Under the pieces are notes generated by a model. The model searched no databases and was not told where the DNA came from. It saw only the letters and a list, made by a program, of their open reading frames with translations. Shown here one piece after another: positions 1-8,936 of a stretch of DNA of 64,000 nucleotides. The stretch is from JAJDFU01 sp964595955 (GTDB lineage Bacteria > Bacteroidota > Bacteroidia > Chitinophagales > Saprospiraceae). Every line of letters begins with the position of its first letter. Positions within the stretch are counted from its first letter, which is position 1. The stretch spans positions 1-64,000 of the forward strand of contig CAZQSF010000004.1 in NCBI GenBank assembly GCA_964595955.1. Reading direction: 5' to 3'. The translations under genes and the position numbers were made by a program.

Positions 1-77
1 TTATCCTTTACTCGAATGATATACCACTTCAATTGTTAAACCGAGAATTGCTGCCATCGAAGGCTGCCACTGTCAGG

Positions 78-120
78 CCAATAGGGTCGCCCGGTATGCG
101 ACGGCTCTATTGGTCTTTTT
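78..120 (+). terminator. Hairpin plus T-run, plus-strand terminator
   Basis: CCAATAG (78-84) pairs with CTATTGG (107-113), with an inner GTCGC/GCGAC stem, and is followed by TCTTTTT. It would end a plus-strand transcript entering from outside the window. Its right arm overlaps the last codons of the convergent hydrolase gene. On the minus strand there is no T-run, so it looks directional. Confidence 0.5.
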
Positions 121-961
121 GATGTGCGGCCAAAAAGGCCAGAACTTCGTCGAGCAGTTCCCGGGAATGCGGAGGCAAGGCGTCGGATTTCCAGGGGTGT
201 CGCCCGCCAAATACGTGGTCGCCCCCCTGGATGAGGTGCAGGTGCGACCCCGGCGTCCATCGATGCAGATTTCGGGCCGCTTCTTCGGGTACGGCCGGAT
301 CCTGCGTTCCGTGCTGTATGAGGTAGGGTTTGTTCAACGCTTGGGCAGCGCGGTGCACGTCCATTTCGGACCGGTGGGCCCGGTAATCTTCGTAGAGCTG
401 ATAGTAGATCGGCATTTCCTGGCCGGTTCGCCCATTGACCACCGTGTATTGCCCCTCGCGCTTCCAACGGTCCAGGAAAGCCTGGTCGGGCCAGGCATAG
501 GCGAGGCTGCTCACCGAAGCCCAGGTCACGAGCCCAGCGATCCGGGGATCGCGGGCAGCCGTGAGCAAGGCGATGGGGCCGCCACGACTATGCCCTATCA
601 GCCAGAGGTTGTTCAGGGCCAGCGCTTCGGCCGGGATTTCTTCCGGCTTATCGCGAAGCCAACGCAGCACTTCTTCCAGGTCGTAGCGCTCTTTGCTGAA
701 ATTGTTCTGTCCGAAAGCCTCCAGGTCCACAAAATCCTGTGGGGCTTCCGGACGGGTGCCGTTGTGTGAAAAGTTAAAGGCCACAAACGTATAGCCGGCC
801 TGAGCCAGATTTGTCCCCAGCAAATGCCAATGCCCCCAGTCCTTGAAGCCTTTAAAACCGTGTACAAAGACCAGCACCCCGAGAGCGGGGGCGGCCGGAT
901 ACACATCCAGCAAAATGGGACGCCCTCCGGCGCCTCGTCGTTTCAGGTTTCGAATGCTCAT
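107..961 (-). CDS. Alpha/beta hydrolase (dienelactone hydrolase/BAAT-like)
   Basis: This is a 284-residue cytoplasmic hydrolase with no signal peptide. The elements of the alpha/beta fold are visible: an HGF oxyanion-hole motif near residue 34, the nucleophile elbow GHSRGG with Ser125, the acid Asp221 in HGTQD, and His249 in GGDHVFGG. The full catalytic triad suggests an active esterase, thioesterase or peptidase-like enzyme. The substrate cannot be read from the sequence. Its ATG overlaps the stop of the upstream HD-domain gene in an ATGA arrangement, so the two are probably co-transcribed and translationally coupled. The family call is strong; the specific function is unknown. Confidence 0.85.
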   Translation of the reverse strand: MSIRNLKRRGAGGRPILLDVYPAAPALGVLVFVHGFKGFKDWGHWHLLGTNLAQAGYTFVAFNFSHNGTRPEAPQDFVDLEAFGQNNFSKERYDLEEVLRWLRDKPEEIPAEALALNNLWLIGHSRGGPIALLTAARDPRIAGLVTWASVSSLAYAWPDQAFLDRWKREGQYTVVNGRTGQEMPIYYQLYEDYRAHRSEMDVHRAAQALNKPYLIQHGTQDPAVPEEAARNLHRWTPGSHLHLIQGGDHVFGGRHPWKSDALPPHSRELLDEVLAFLAAHQKDQ

Positions 962-2205
962 AGATCTGCGGTCGAAGGATGATAGCGGTTCGCCACCTCT
1001 TTCGGATAGGAGAGGTAATACTTGGTCACCAGCCGGGGCTGTACATCGTGATCGGTATTCAAAGAAAGGGGGGCTACGGTACCGTTTTTGTAGAGGATCA
1101 TGATCTCCTCTTTCGAGGTATTGTAGGTGTGGTTGGTCTCTTTACCCTGATACACCAGGTAGGGCAGGAGCTCCTTCGGAAAGGAAAGCCGCTTCTGAAC
1201 CCGCTGTTCGATTTCGTCTACGTATGCGGGTTCAAAGGGCTCGTTTCGCAGCTCCAGCTTGAAAAGCCTGCGGTGAATGAGCCCCCTTGCAAAATAGGCG
1301 AGCAAGGGATCGGGATGATCCACCCACGCTTTCAGTGCGGCCGTGATGTCGAAATCGTCCAGGCGGGCGAAGCGCTCCAGCATGCCCTGGGGCTGGCGAA
1401 GGAATTCGGCCTCCCGGGGCGGATTCTGCAAAAAGAACTGAAGGGCCGGTGAGGCGGGAACCTCTTTGCCCTCTCCGGTCAGGTCCTTGGCGCGGGCCAG
1501 GGCCCGGATCAGCATCTGCTCGGCAGAGAGCACGGTCTTGTGCAAATACACCTGCCAGTACATGAGCCGCCGGGCGATCAGAAACTTCTCCAGCGAATAG
1601 ATGCCCTTTTCTTCCACGACGAGTTCGCCCTCGTGCACGGCCAGCATCTTAATGATGCGATCGTAACTGATCACCCCTTCGTACACGCCGGTGTAGAAAC
1701 TGTCGCGGCTCAGGTAATCCATGCGGTCCATGTCCAGCTGGCCGGAGATGAGCTGGTGGAGGAAGTGCTTGGGGTAGGAGTTCTGGAAGATCTGAATGGC
1801 GAGATCCAGGGCGCCGTCAAATTGATCGTTGAGCTGTTGCATAAACAGCAACGACAACTGTTCGTGGGATACCCCGATGAGGGTGTTTTCGAGGGTGTGG
1901 GAAAAGGGGCCGTGCCCGATGTCGTGGAGCAATATCCCTATGCAGGCCGCTTCGCATTCTTCCGGGCTGACGTCCACCCCTTTGCTGCGAAGCACCTCCA
2001 GGGCCTGGGTCATCAGGTGGAACGCCCCCAGGGCATGGTGAAAGCGGGTGTGGAGCGCCCCCGGATAGACGTAGTGGGTCATGCTCACCTGCTTGATGCG
2101 CCGAAGTCGCTGAAAATAGGGGTGTTCCAGCAATTCGAACAAGATTCCGTAGGGAACGGATACGAAGCCGTAGACGGGATCGTTAAATATTTTCTTCTTT
2201 TGCAT
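958..2205 (-). CDS. HD-domain phosphohydrolase (dGTPase-like)
   Basis: This is a 415-residue protein of the dNTP triphosphohydrolase-related HD superfamily, common in Bacteroidota. The metal-binding signature is visible as RFHH near residue 56, then LLHDIGHGPFSH with His94-Asp95, and a later Asp in MDRMDYLSRDSFYTG. The open frame extends upstream, but the internal ATG at 2205, starting MQKKKIFNDPVYG, gives the typical family N-terminus and was chosen. Such enzymes hydrolyse phosphate esters of nucleotides, and several are (d)NTP triphosphatases; the exact substrate is not inferable. It is the first gene of a two-gene unit with the hydrolase, overlapping it by 4 bases, and is divergent from porX. 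Confidence 0.85.
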   Translation of the reverse strand: MQKKKIFNDPVYGFVSVPYGILFELLEHPYFQRLRRIKQVSMTHYVYPGALHTRFHHALGAFHLMTQALEVLRSKGVDVSPEECEAACIGILLHDIGHGPFSHTLENTLIGVSHEQLSLLFMQQLNDQFDGALDLAIQIFQNSYPKHFLHQLISGQLDMDRMDYLSRDSFYTGVYEGVISYDRIIKMLAVHEGELVVEEKGIYSLEKFLIARRLMYWQVYLHKTVLSAEQMLIRALARAKDLTGEGKEVPASPALQFFLQNPPREAEFLRQPQGMLERFARLDDFDITAALKAWVDHPDPLLAYFARGLIHRRLFKLELRNEPFEPAYVDEIEQRVQKRLSFPKELLPYLVYQGKETNHTYNTSKEEIMILYKNGTVAPLSLNTDHDVQPRLVTKYYLSYPKEVANRYHPSTADL

Positions 2206-2396
2206 AAATCCTTTGCCTGCAGGGGATAAGGGTTCGGGCTCGTTTCCCCAGGGCAACTTAACAAGCCTTTTGCGGAAAACCCAAATTAAACACTCTTTCC
2301 CGGCCACGAAACCCAAAGGCGGCCTCCGCTGTTTTTCAAACACGGAAAATTTTCACGCCATTCCCCCGGCAGCTAAAAACCTTTGATAAAAACTAT

Positions 2397-3959
2397 ATGG
2401 CAGATACGGTAAAGATCCTTTGGGCCGACGATGAGATCGACCTGCTCAAGCCCCATCTGATGTTTCTGGAGAACAAAGGCTACGAAGTGGTTACCGTTAC
2501 CAACGGACACGACGCCATTGAAGAGTGCCGGGCCGACCGGGCCATCGACGTGGTCTTTCTGGACGAATCCATGCCGGGCATCACCGGCATTGAAACGCTG
2601 GAGTCCATCAAAGAGCACGCGCCCCTGCTTCCGGTGGTAATGATCACCAAGAACGAAGAGGAGGGCATTATGGAACAGGCGCTGGCATCCAAGATCGCCG
2701 ATTATCTCATCAAGCCGGTCAAGCCCAATCAGATTCTACTGACCCTGAAAAAGATCCTGGAACGCAATCGCATCGAGGAGGAGGGCATCCGCTCGCGCTA
2801 CCTGCAGGACTACCGCAACATCACCATGCAGCTCAGCCAGGGCCTGGACTTCCGCGAATGGGCCGAGGTGTATCGGCGCATTCTGGGCTGGGAGCTGGAG
2901 TTCGACCAACACGGCGAGCTGGAGATGGTTTCGGATATGCTCATCAACCAGAAACAGGAAGCCAATGCGGCCTTCTTTAAGTACATCAGCCGGCACTATC
3001 AGGCCTGGGTGCAGGCCGAGGAAGAGGCTCCCTTGCTTTCGCCCAACCTGCTTCGCACCAAACTGCTGCCCCTGCTGAGCAAGCCCGAACCGGTCCTTCT
3101 GCTGTTGCTGGATAACATGCGCTATGACCAGTGGAAGGTCATCGAACCCTTGATCAGCGAGCATTTCCGGGTGGAAGAGGAGGACTTCTACTATTCCATT
3201 CTGCCCACCACTACCCAGTACAGCCGGAATGCGATCTTTGCAGGCCTCATGCCGCTGGAGATCCAAAAGAAATACCCAAAGTGGTGGCGGCATGACTTTG
3301 AGGAAGGCAGTAAAAATCAATTTGAGGCCGATCTGCTGCAGGAGCAGCTTCAACGCCTGGTGCGAAAAGAGGTGCGCTTCGAATACATCAAGGTGACTAA
3401 TTCATCCCATTCCGCCCAACTGCCGGCCAACGCTTTGAATTACCTCAACAACGATCTGACGGTGGTGGTCTACAACTTGTTGGATATACTTTCCCACCTG
3501 CGCAACGAAAGCGATATGTTCAAAGAGCTTTCGCGCGACGACCGGGCTTATCGCTCGCTGACTCGCAGTTGGTTTGAAAACTCCTCCCTTCGCGAAATGC
3601 TGCGCAATCTGGCCGATCGCGAAGTGCGCATTGTGCTGACCACCGACCACGGCACCATTCGCGTCAATACGCCTTCCAAGGTGGTGGGCGATCGGGAGAC
3701 GACCACCAATCTCCGCTACAAAATGGGCCGCAACCTGCGCTATGAGGCCAACGATGTGCTGGCCTATCGCGATCCTGAGGATGTGTTGCTCCCCCGGCCT
3801 AACGTGAGTTCGTCCTTTATTTTTGCCAAAGAGGACCTCTATTTCCTCTACCCCAACAACTACAGCAAGTATCTCCACCAGTACAAGGACACCTTTCAGC
3901 ACGGCGGCGTGAGCCTGGAGGAAGTCATCTGCCCGGTCGTTCAGCTGACGCCTCGCTAG
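2397..3959 (+). CDS. porX: T9SS regulator PorX (response regulator with PglZ domain)
   Basis: A 520-residue protein with an N-terminal receiver domain (residues 6-125) and a C-terminal PglZ/alkaline-phosphatase-superfamily domain (about 200-515). Receiver residues visible are Asp11-Asp12, phosphoacceptor Asp56 in VFLDESMPG, Thr84 and Lys106. Metal-site candidates of the PglZ domain include Asp239, Asp244, Thr271-273 and Asp417-His418. This architecture is diagnostic of PorX, the response regulator that with the PorY kinase controls the type IX secretion system; the PglZ domain is known as a zinc-dependent phosphodiesterase acting on cyclic oligonucleotides. PorY is not in the window, as is usual. 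The stop codon overlaps that of the convergent membrane-protein gene. Confidence 0.95.
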   Translation: MADTVKILWADDEIDLLKPHLMFLENKGYEVVTVTNGHDAIEECRADRAIDVVFLDESMPGITGIETLESIKEHAPLLPVVMITKNEEEGIMEQALASKIADYLIKPVKPNQILLTLKKILERNRIEEEGIRSRYLQDYRNITMQLSQGLDFREWAEVYRRILGWELEFDQHGELEMVSDMLINQKQEANAAFFKYISRHYQAWVQAEEEAPLLSPNLLRTKLLPLLSKPEPVLLLLLDNMRYDQWKVIEPLISEHFRVEEEDFYYSILPTTTQYSRNAIFAGLMPLEIQKKYPKWWRHDFEEGSKNQFEADLLQEQLQRLVRKEVRFEYIKVTNSSHSAQLPANALNYLNNDLTVVVYNLLDILSHLRNESDMFKELSRDDRAYRSLTRSWFENSSLREMLRNLADREVRIVLTTDHGTIRVNTPSKVVGDRETTTNLRYKMGRNLRYEANDVLAYRDPEDVLLPRPNVSSSFIFAKEDLYFLYPNNYSKYLHQYKDTFQHGGVSLEEVICPVVQLTPR

Positions 3960-4408
3960 GCCGTCACCCTGGCCCGGATATCGGGATGCTCATCCATGAA
4001 CAACTCGTAGCGTTTCTGACTTCGAACGAAAGAAATGCGTTTGCCGAACCGTCCTTTTTCGCGCAGATGAATGACGCCCAGCCCCAGAAAGAGGAAGTCG
4101 CTGGTTTCAATCTTGGCCACATTGTGGTAGGGGTAGCGGTAGGTTTTGAAATAGTTGGTCACGTATACGAAGCCGTCGTCCATTTCCACCCGCTTGAGGC
4201 GCATGAGGGTAAAAAGCAGCAGCAAGACTCCGCTGCCGTAAAACAGCGCAGCGCCCAGGCGAAGTCTCCCGATCGGCATCCCCGCAAAATAAGGGCCTTC
4301 ATACAGGAAAATGGCTGCAGTGAGCGAGCCGAAAAAGACCAGCCAGAATACCGGCACGAAGATGACCAAAAAGAGCGTAGCATTGGAGGATACGCGAAAT
4401 GTGGACAT
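3956..4408 (-). CDS. Small two-TM membrane protein, PH-like C-terminus
   Basis: This is a 150-residue protein with two predicted transmembrane helices (about residues 12-35 and 50-66), followed by a soluble region of about 80 residues. That region begins KRVEMDDGFVYVTNYFKTYRYPYHNVAKIE, quoted here in two overlapping pieces as KRVEMDDGFVYVTN and NYFKTYRYPYHNVAKIE. It resembles bacterial PH-like (YdbT/bPH2) modules by hydrophobicity pattern only. The start lies 9 bases after the tatC stop, so it is probably the second gene of a tatC operon. No function is recognised. Its 3' end overlaps porX tail to tail. Confidence 0.7.
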   Translation of the reverse strand: MSTFRVSSNATLFLVIFVPVFWLVFFGSLTAAIFLYEGPYFAGMPIGRLRLGAALFYGSGVLLLLFTLMRLKRVEMDDGFVYVTNYFKTYRYPYHNVAKIETSDFLFLGLGVIHLREKGRFGKRISFVRSQKRYELFMDEHPDIRARVTA

Positions 4409-4417
4409 GAGTAAAGC

Positions 4418-5263
4418 TTAAGTGAGGGATTCTTCCGCTTCTTTTCGCTCCACCCGCCGGGCGATGACTATGCTGATTTCGTAGAGAATGGACAGTGGAA
4501 TGGCGATGAGAAACTGGGTGACTACATCCGGAGGTGTGATGATTGCCGAGAGCAGCAGGATGACGATGATGCTGTGGCGCCGGTAGGTGCGCATCGTCTC
4601 GGAAGTGAGCAACCCGATCTTGGTGAGGAAAAACACCAGGACCGGCAGCTCGAAAATGAGCCCGGCCGGCGCGGTAAACATGATCATGTAGTTGATGAAC
4701 GAATTGAGGGTGGGCGAATTTTCAACCCCCGGTATGGTATACCCGGCCAGAAAATTGATCGCAAACGGGGCAATTATGAAATAGCCGAAAAGTACGCCTA
4801 AAAAGAACAGGAATGAACAGATGAAGACCACCCCGCGGGTATAGCGCCTTTCCTCGGGGTAGAGACCCGGCTTGATAAAGCGCCATATTTCCCAGAATAC
4901 ATAGGGGAATGCCAGGATAATACCGCCGATGATGGATACCTTGATGCTGGTGATGAACGCTTCGCCGAATCCAATGGCTTGTTTGCGAAATTCAGGCGGG
5001 GCAAAACACATGCGGTCACCCAGGCCTATCCAGTTGGAAAAGTCGCAAATCGCCTGATAGGAAACAAAGTCGGCATGGGTAGGCCCGAAAATGACATAGG
5101 CAAAAAACCATTTTTGAAAGACGAAAAGGAGGATAGCGGCTGCTACGACCCCGAGCATGGCCCGCAGGATGTGCATGCGCAGTTCTTCCAGGTGGTCAAA
5201 GAAGGTCATTTCCTTGACCTCGCTTTTTTCGAGTTGATCTACATCCACCTGATCTAGTGCCAT
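4418..5263 (-). CDS. tatC: Sec-independent protein translocase subunit TatC
   Basis: This is a 281-residue polytopic inner-membrane protein, within the usual TatC length. The signature N-terminal segment is present: MTFFDHLEELRMHILRA, with the FxxHLxELRxR-like motif and its conserved Glu that binds the twin-arginine signal. About six transmembrane helices follow, including the conserved FPYVFWEIWRFIKPGLYPEERR cytoplasmic segment (read as FPYVFWEIW and FIKPGLYPEER). It is the receptor of the Tat pathway, exporting folded proteins. No tatA/B-type gene is adjacent. A small membrane-protein gene follows 9 bases downstream. The first about 18 residues (MALDQVDVDQLEKSEVKE) are acidic, and the true start could be the internal Met. 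Confidence 0.96.
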   Translation of the reverse strand: MALDQVDVDQLEKSEVKEMTFFDHLEELRMHILRAMLGVVAAAILLFVFQKWFFAYVIFGPTHADFVSYQAICDFSNWIGLGDRMCFAPPEFRKQAIGFGEAFITSIKVSIIGGIILAFPYVFWEIWRFIKPGLYPEERRYTRGVVFICSFLFFLGVLFGYFIIAPFAINFLAGYTIPGVENSPTLNSFINYMIMFTAPAGLIFELPVLVFFLTKIGLLTSETMRTYRRHSIIVILLLSAIITPPDVVTQFLIAIPLSILYEISIVIARRVERKEAEESLT

Positions 5264-5364
5264 GGCCCGTTCGTTGCTCGAATGCTTTTACGCCGAAAGC
5301 TAAAAGTACAAAAATTCCCTCCGTACATCCTTGGGACGATTTGGGAGAAGCGAAGGTTTAGCCC

Positions 5365-5392
5365 AACGGAAAAACCCTCCGGTTTTTTCGTT
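5365..5392. terminator. A/T-rich inverted repeat in the tatC/CaCA gap
   Basis: AACGGAAAAACC (5365-5376) and GGTTTTTTCGTT (5381-5392) pair around a CTCC loop with one mismatch. It sits in the 310-base gap between the divergent tatC and cation-exchanger genes. It could be a regulatory hairpin or a remnant terminator. The rest of the gap (5264-5573) shows no convincing gene, only the promoter at 5510-5537. Confidence 0.35.
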
Positions 5393-5509
5393 CCCGATGA
5401 TTTTAGAACGCACCGTCGGGCGGGTTGAGATACATCCCGGCGTCAAAAAATCGGGGGCGGCATCACCGGTGGATTTGCGTCCGGGCTTGCAGGCGGAGCG
5501 ATAGCCGCC

Positions 5510-5537
5510 TTGCAAAATCGAAAAAAAACTACATTTG
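5510..5537 (+). promoter_or_regulatory. Bacteroidota promoter for the cation exchanger
   Basis: TTG at 5510-5512, a 17-base spacer, and TACATTTG at 5530-5537 match the Bacteroidota -33 TTG and -7 TAnnTTTG elements. Transcription would start near 5543, about 30 bases before the chosen ATG. Confidence 0.6.
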
Positions 5538-5573
5538 TAGACCTGGCGGCCAAGCTTGCCGGGTTCTTTTTTT

Positions 5574-6500
5574 ATGGATGTATTCCTCTACATCGGGATG
5601 TTTGTCGTGAGCCTGGCGGTGTTGCTACGCGCCTCCGACTGGTTCGTGGATGGAGCTGAGGAGATCGGTCTCTCGCTCGGCCTTTCGCCCTTCATCATCG
5701 GCATTACCATTGTTGCCTTCGGCACCTCGCTGCCCGAGTTAGCAACGGCCATGGCCGCGGTACTGCAGGGGCAAAGCGAGATCGTGATCAGCACGGTGAT
5801 CGGATCCAATATTACCAACATTGCGCTGGTGCTCGGCCTGAGCGCGGTGGTGAGCCGGGTGATCACCCTGGAGTACAACATCTGGCATATCGATATGCCC
5901 TATCTGTGGGGCTCTGCTTTTTTGTTGAGCTTCGTCATTTTGGACCTGCGGGTGAGCTGGTACGAAGCCCTGCTGCTGCTGGTCGGTATCGTCATTTTTC
6001 TTTCCTACTCCATCACCGGCGAGGCCATGAAAGAGGAGGTGGAGAAGGTGCGTGCCGGCTGGCGCTCTTACCTCATGTTGCTCATAGGCGGCGTTCTGGT
6101 TTGGCTGGGAGCCCGCTACACCATTACGGCCATTGAGCAGCTCTCCGGTATAGCGGGGGTGTCCTCGGATATCATCGGCTTGTCGGCTGTGGCTCTGGGG
6201 ACGTCCCTGCCGGAAGTCATTGTGAGCCTGAGCGCCGCCCGCAAGGGCAAGGCATCCATCGCCGTGGGCAATGTGCTGGGGTCCAATATTTTCAATACCT
6301 ATGTCGTCGTGGGCATCCCGGCCCTGTTCGGCACCCTGGTCATACCCGAGAAGGTGCTTTCTTTTTACCTGCCGCTGATGCTGGCCATGACCCTGCTTTT
6401 CGGCATCATGGCCAACAACAAGAAGATTACCCGCTGGGAGGGGATGTTGTTGCTGATCTTTTTCCTGTATTTCTACGGCGAGCTGTTTAAAGATGTGTGA
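5574..6500 (+). CDS. CaCA-family Na+/Ca2+ (cation) exchanger, YrbG-like
   Basis: This is a 308-residue inner-membrane protein with about ten transmembrane helices. Both alpha-repeats of the calcium/cation antiporter family are visible, each with GTSLPE followed by GSN: residues 50-55 with STVIGSNITNI, and 209-214 with GNVLGSNIFNT. These form the ion-binding centre. The Glu in each repeat is retained, so exchange should be functional; the ion (Ca2+ against Na+ or H+) is inferred from family. The ATG at 5574 (MDVFLYIG) was chosen because a promoter -7 box ends at 5537; an upstream in-frame ATG at 5556 would only add MPGSFF. The frame closes 64 bases before a LamG-domain gene. Confidence 0.92.
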   Translation: MDVFLYIGMFVVSLAVLLRASDWFVDGAEEIGLSLGLSPFIIGITIVAFGTSLPELATAMAAVLQGQSEIVISTVIGSNITNIALVLGLSAVVSRVITLEYNIWHIDMPYLWGSAFLLSFVILDLRVSWYEALLLLVGIVIFLSYSITGEAMKEEVEKVRAGWRSYLMLLIGGVLVWLGARYTITAIEQLSGIAGVSSDIIGLSAVALGTSLPEVIVSLSAARKGKASIAVGNVLGSNIFNTYVVVGIPALFGTLVIPEKVLSFYLPLMLAMTLLFGIMANNKKITRWEGMLLLIFFLYFYGELFKDV

Positions 6501-6564
6501 ACGCGGCCTTCCGCATCTTGGGGGATCCGGCGAATTCCCCTATCTTTTTAAAAAATTCCCTCTC

Positions 6565-7296
6565 ATGCTTTTGCTGTTTCTTCTCGAACTATTGACCCAA
6601 AGCTTCTTTTTCGCCGGGCCGGCCATGCCGCACGAGGACGGGCTGGTCGCCTACTACTCCTTTAACCGCTGCGATGCACGCGATGATTCCGGCGGGGAGT
6701 CCGAGGGGATCCTGCACGGGCAGGTGGGGTGTTGGTGCGGCATAGAAGGCGATGGGCTGTTGTTCGACGGGATGGATGATTGGGTGGCCTTCTCCGGGCG
6801 GGTAAATCGCTGTTTTTCAACGACGGACTTTACCGTGAGCTTTTACATCAAGCCGGAAGGCCGGGCTCCCTATGTGCAAGACCTGTTGTCCAAACGGGCC
6901 GGCTGCGGGGAGGAGCACCTGCTGGATATGCTCCTGGATCCGGCAGGTAAGCAGCTCAGCGGCCTGATTTACGAAAGTGCGACCAACCGGTTCCAGGATC
7001 TGCAAAGTTCGTTGCCCGGGGCTACCTGGATGCATGTGGCCCTGGTTCGGGAAGGGCAGGAGGCGCGCCTGTACATCGATGGCGAACGCCGCTTTGAGGC
7101 CTTTCGCTGCCGGGGTGTCGACATCGGCAATTCCGCCGCCTTGCGCTTTTCCAACAATCACTGCAACCGAACGCGGCCCTTTAAGGGCGTGCTCGACGAA
7201 TTGCGCATCTACGATCGGGCTCTGGACGATGGAGAAATGCGGCGCCTGTATCTCCTACATCCCGTCGAAAATGCCGCCATGGATTGCCTCACCTGA
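6565..7296 (+). CDS. LamG/concanavalin-like jelly-roll protein without sorting domain
   Basis: This is a 243-residue predicted exported protein: a hydrophobic N-terminus (MLLLFLLELLTQSFFF) then a LamG-like jelly-roll (about residues 28-230). Typical motifs are GLVAYYSFN, LLFDGMDDWVAFSG, FTVSFYIKP, RLYIDGER and GVLDELRIYDRALDDGE. Such domains bind carbohydrate or act as adhesion modules. It lacks the type B sorting domain carried by its neighbour at 7704, so it is either periplasmic or a truncated relative. An alternative start at 6493 overlaps the exchanger gene; the ATG at 6565 places the signal peptide first and was preferred. The two LamG proteins share many segments and are clearly paralogs. 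Confidence 0.8.
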   Translation: MLLLFLLELLTQSFFFAGPAMPHEDGLVAYYSFNRCDARDDSGGESEGILHGQVGCWCGIEGDGLLFDGMDDWVAFSGRVNRCFSTTDFTVSFYIKPEGRAPYVQDLLSKRAGCGEEHLLDMLLDPAGKQLSGLIYESATNRFQDLQSSLPGATWMHVALVREGQEARLYIDGERRFEAFRCRGVDIGNSAALRFSNNHCNRTRPFKGVLDELRIYDRALDDGEMRRLYLLHPVENAAMDCLT

Positions 7297-7332
7297 GGAT
7301 TAAGCGCGTAATTTGCAACCAAAAGAAAAAAT

Positions 7333-7641
7333 ATGCTTGGCGATCTGTTTGGGAATATGGAAGAACAGCAGAAAGAACTGCGCGAAAAGCTGGCCCAAAT
7401 CCGGGTACAAACGGAAGTAGAGGACGGAGCAATACGGGTGGAGGCCAATGCCAACCGGGAACTCCTCCAATTGTCGATCGACCCGGCCTTGCTCACAGCG
7501 GGCGATGCCGAACAACTCGAGGACCTGCTGCTGGTAGCGATCAACCGGGTCCTGGAAGAAGCAGCTGCCAAAGAGCAGGAAGTGGTCCAGGCGGGGCTGA
7601 AAGATATGCTGCCCCCCGGCCTGGAAGGTCTGCTGGGCTAA
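7333..7641 (+). CDS. ybaB: YbaB/EbfC family nucleoid-associated protein
   Basis: This is a 102-residue cytoplasmic protein of the YbaB/EbfC family, small dimeric DNA-binding proteins often near dnaX and recR. Visible features are the N-terminal coiled coil (MEEQQKELREKLAQIRVQTE), the central VEDGAIRVEANANREL beta segment, the ID(P)ALL stretch and the C-terminal helix of LLLVAINRVLEEAAAKEQE. The usual glycine-rich tail is short here (GLEGLLG). It lies between two LamG paralogs, an unusual place for the gene; no recombination gene is near. The start at 7333 is the only sensible ATG. Confidence 0.85.
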   Translation: MLGDLFGNMEEQQKELREKLAQIRVQTEVEDGAIRVEANANRELLQLSIDPALLTAGDAEQLEDLLLVAINRVLEEAAAKEQEVVQAGLKDMLPPGLEGLLG

Positions 7642-7703
7642 AATACACCCTGCTTCCCGGACGTTATATTCGCGTTTTGTTTTCATCACAAGCGAAGGAT
7701 TCC

Positions 7704-8936
7704 ATGAGCCGTCTCTGTCTGCTTTTTGTTCTGCTTTTCGGCCTTGCCCCTCTGGCCGCCCAAACCACTATTGGCCTGGTTGCCTATTACCCTTTTGACG
7801 GTAGCCTGACGGATGCCACCGGCACCACGGCAAATACCGGCCTGGGCAACGGTGCGTTTTCCTATGCCTGCGGCATCGAGCAAAACGCTCTCCTGTTCAA
7901 TGGCGTCAACAATTTTGTGCGCATTACCGGCCCTGTCACCGGCGAGTTCGATACCGAGGATTTTTCCCTGGCTTTCTACATGAAGGCCACCGGTATGGAC
8001 GGCACCCAGTACCTGATCTCCAAGCGGGATTCTTCGTGCACCAACGAAAGGGTCTTTCTGATGCGGTATGCGCCGGCTACGCGCACCCTCAATGTGGTGC
8101 TGAACGAGAACGCATCCAAGAACGTGTCCTTCTCCGTCGTGCTGGATGAAGGGCGCTGTTGGTATCACCTCACTCTGGTGCGTCGGGGCAACCGGGTGCG
8201 CTTGTACATCGATGGTGAGCTGGAACAGGAATTGGGAACCATCTCCCGGATCGACCTGGATAATTCCGGCGACCTGCTCATCGGCAATGCCCTTTGCCGC
8301 AGCTCCAACGAAACCTTTTTCCGGGGCTTTATCGACGAACTTCGCGTGTATAATCTGGCTCTGGAGGACGACGAGGTGCGCGACCTTTTTGCTGATCCCG
8401 ACCGCATTCAGAACCCCAACAGCCAGATTTTCCTGGGCGAAAGCGTGGACATTCTGCTGACCCCGACCTGCGGAACGGATTTCAATTGGACCCCGGCCGA
8501 CGATGTGTTCAACCCCACCGACCCAGAACCCCGGATTATGCCCTCCGAAGCCGGTCAGCAAACGTTCCGCATCAATATCCAGGATGGTTCCTCTACTTGT
8601 ATCGCTACCGATACCATTCGCCTGACCGTTATTGACCCCGAAGATCTGGACTGCAACAACATCTTTTTTCCCACGGCCTTTACGCCGAACGGCTCCGGTC
8701 CGACGAAAAACGAGACCTTCGGCATTAGCAATCCCTTCGCCGTGCAAGAACTCATTACCTTCGAAGTATACGATCGTTGGGGCGGAAAGGTGTTCGTCAC
8801 GCAGGATCCCTTCGAGCGCTGGGACGGCACCTTCAAGGGAGCTCCCATGAACACCAATGTGGCCGTCTACAAGGTCGAATACATTTGCGACGGCCGCCGG
8901 CAGTCGCAGGTCGGCACGGTAGCCATCATTCGTTAG
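7704..8936 (+). CDS. LamG-domain protein with type B T9SS sorting domain
   Basis: This is a 410-residue secreted protein. A signal peptide (about residues 1-19, ending APLAAQ) precedes a LamG jelly-roll (about 22-230: GLVAYYPFDG, LLFNGVNNFVRI, RLYIDGELEQE, FIDELRVYNLALEDDEV). A short beta linker (about 240-310) follows, and then a C-terminal type B sorting domain. The last part shows FFPTAFTPNGSG, EVYDRWGGKVF, WDGTFKGAPMNTNVAVYKVEY and ends VGTVAIIR. It should be exported by Sec, moved through T9SS and released or anchored at the surface, with carbohydrate binding inferred from LamG. The open frame runs much further upstream, but ATG 7704 is the only start that gives a signal peptide. Its stop overlaps the convergent SprB-repeat gene. 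Confidence 0.88.
   Translation: MSRLCLLFVLLFGLAPLAAQTTIGLVAYYPFDGSLTDATGTTANTGLGNGAFSYACGIEQNALLFNGVNNFVRITGPVTGEFDTEDFSLAFYMKATGMDGTQYLISKRDSSCTNERVFLMRYAPATRTLNVVLNENASKNVSFSVVLDEGRCWYHLTLVRRGNRVRLYIDGELEQELGTISRIDLDNSGDLLIGNALCRSSNETFFRGFIDELRVYNLALEDDEVRDLFADPDRIQNPNSQIFLGESVDILLTPTCGTDFNWTPADDVFNPTDPEPRIMPSEAGQQTFRINIQDGSSTCIATDTIRLTVIDPEDLDCNNIFFPTAFTPNGSGPTKNETFGISNPFAVQELITFEVYDRWGGKVFVTQDPFERWDGTFKGAPMNTNVAVYKVEYICDGRRQSQVGTVAIIR

Noticed and set aside
5300..5515. 71-aa minus frame in the tatC/CaCA gap
   Set aside because: It overlaps the hairpin and promoter, and its composition is not protein-like.
7284..7703. N-terminal extension of the LamG sorting-domain protein
   Set aside because: It overlaps ybaB and has no signal; the ATG at 7704 gives a standard signal peptide.
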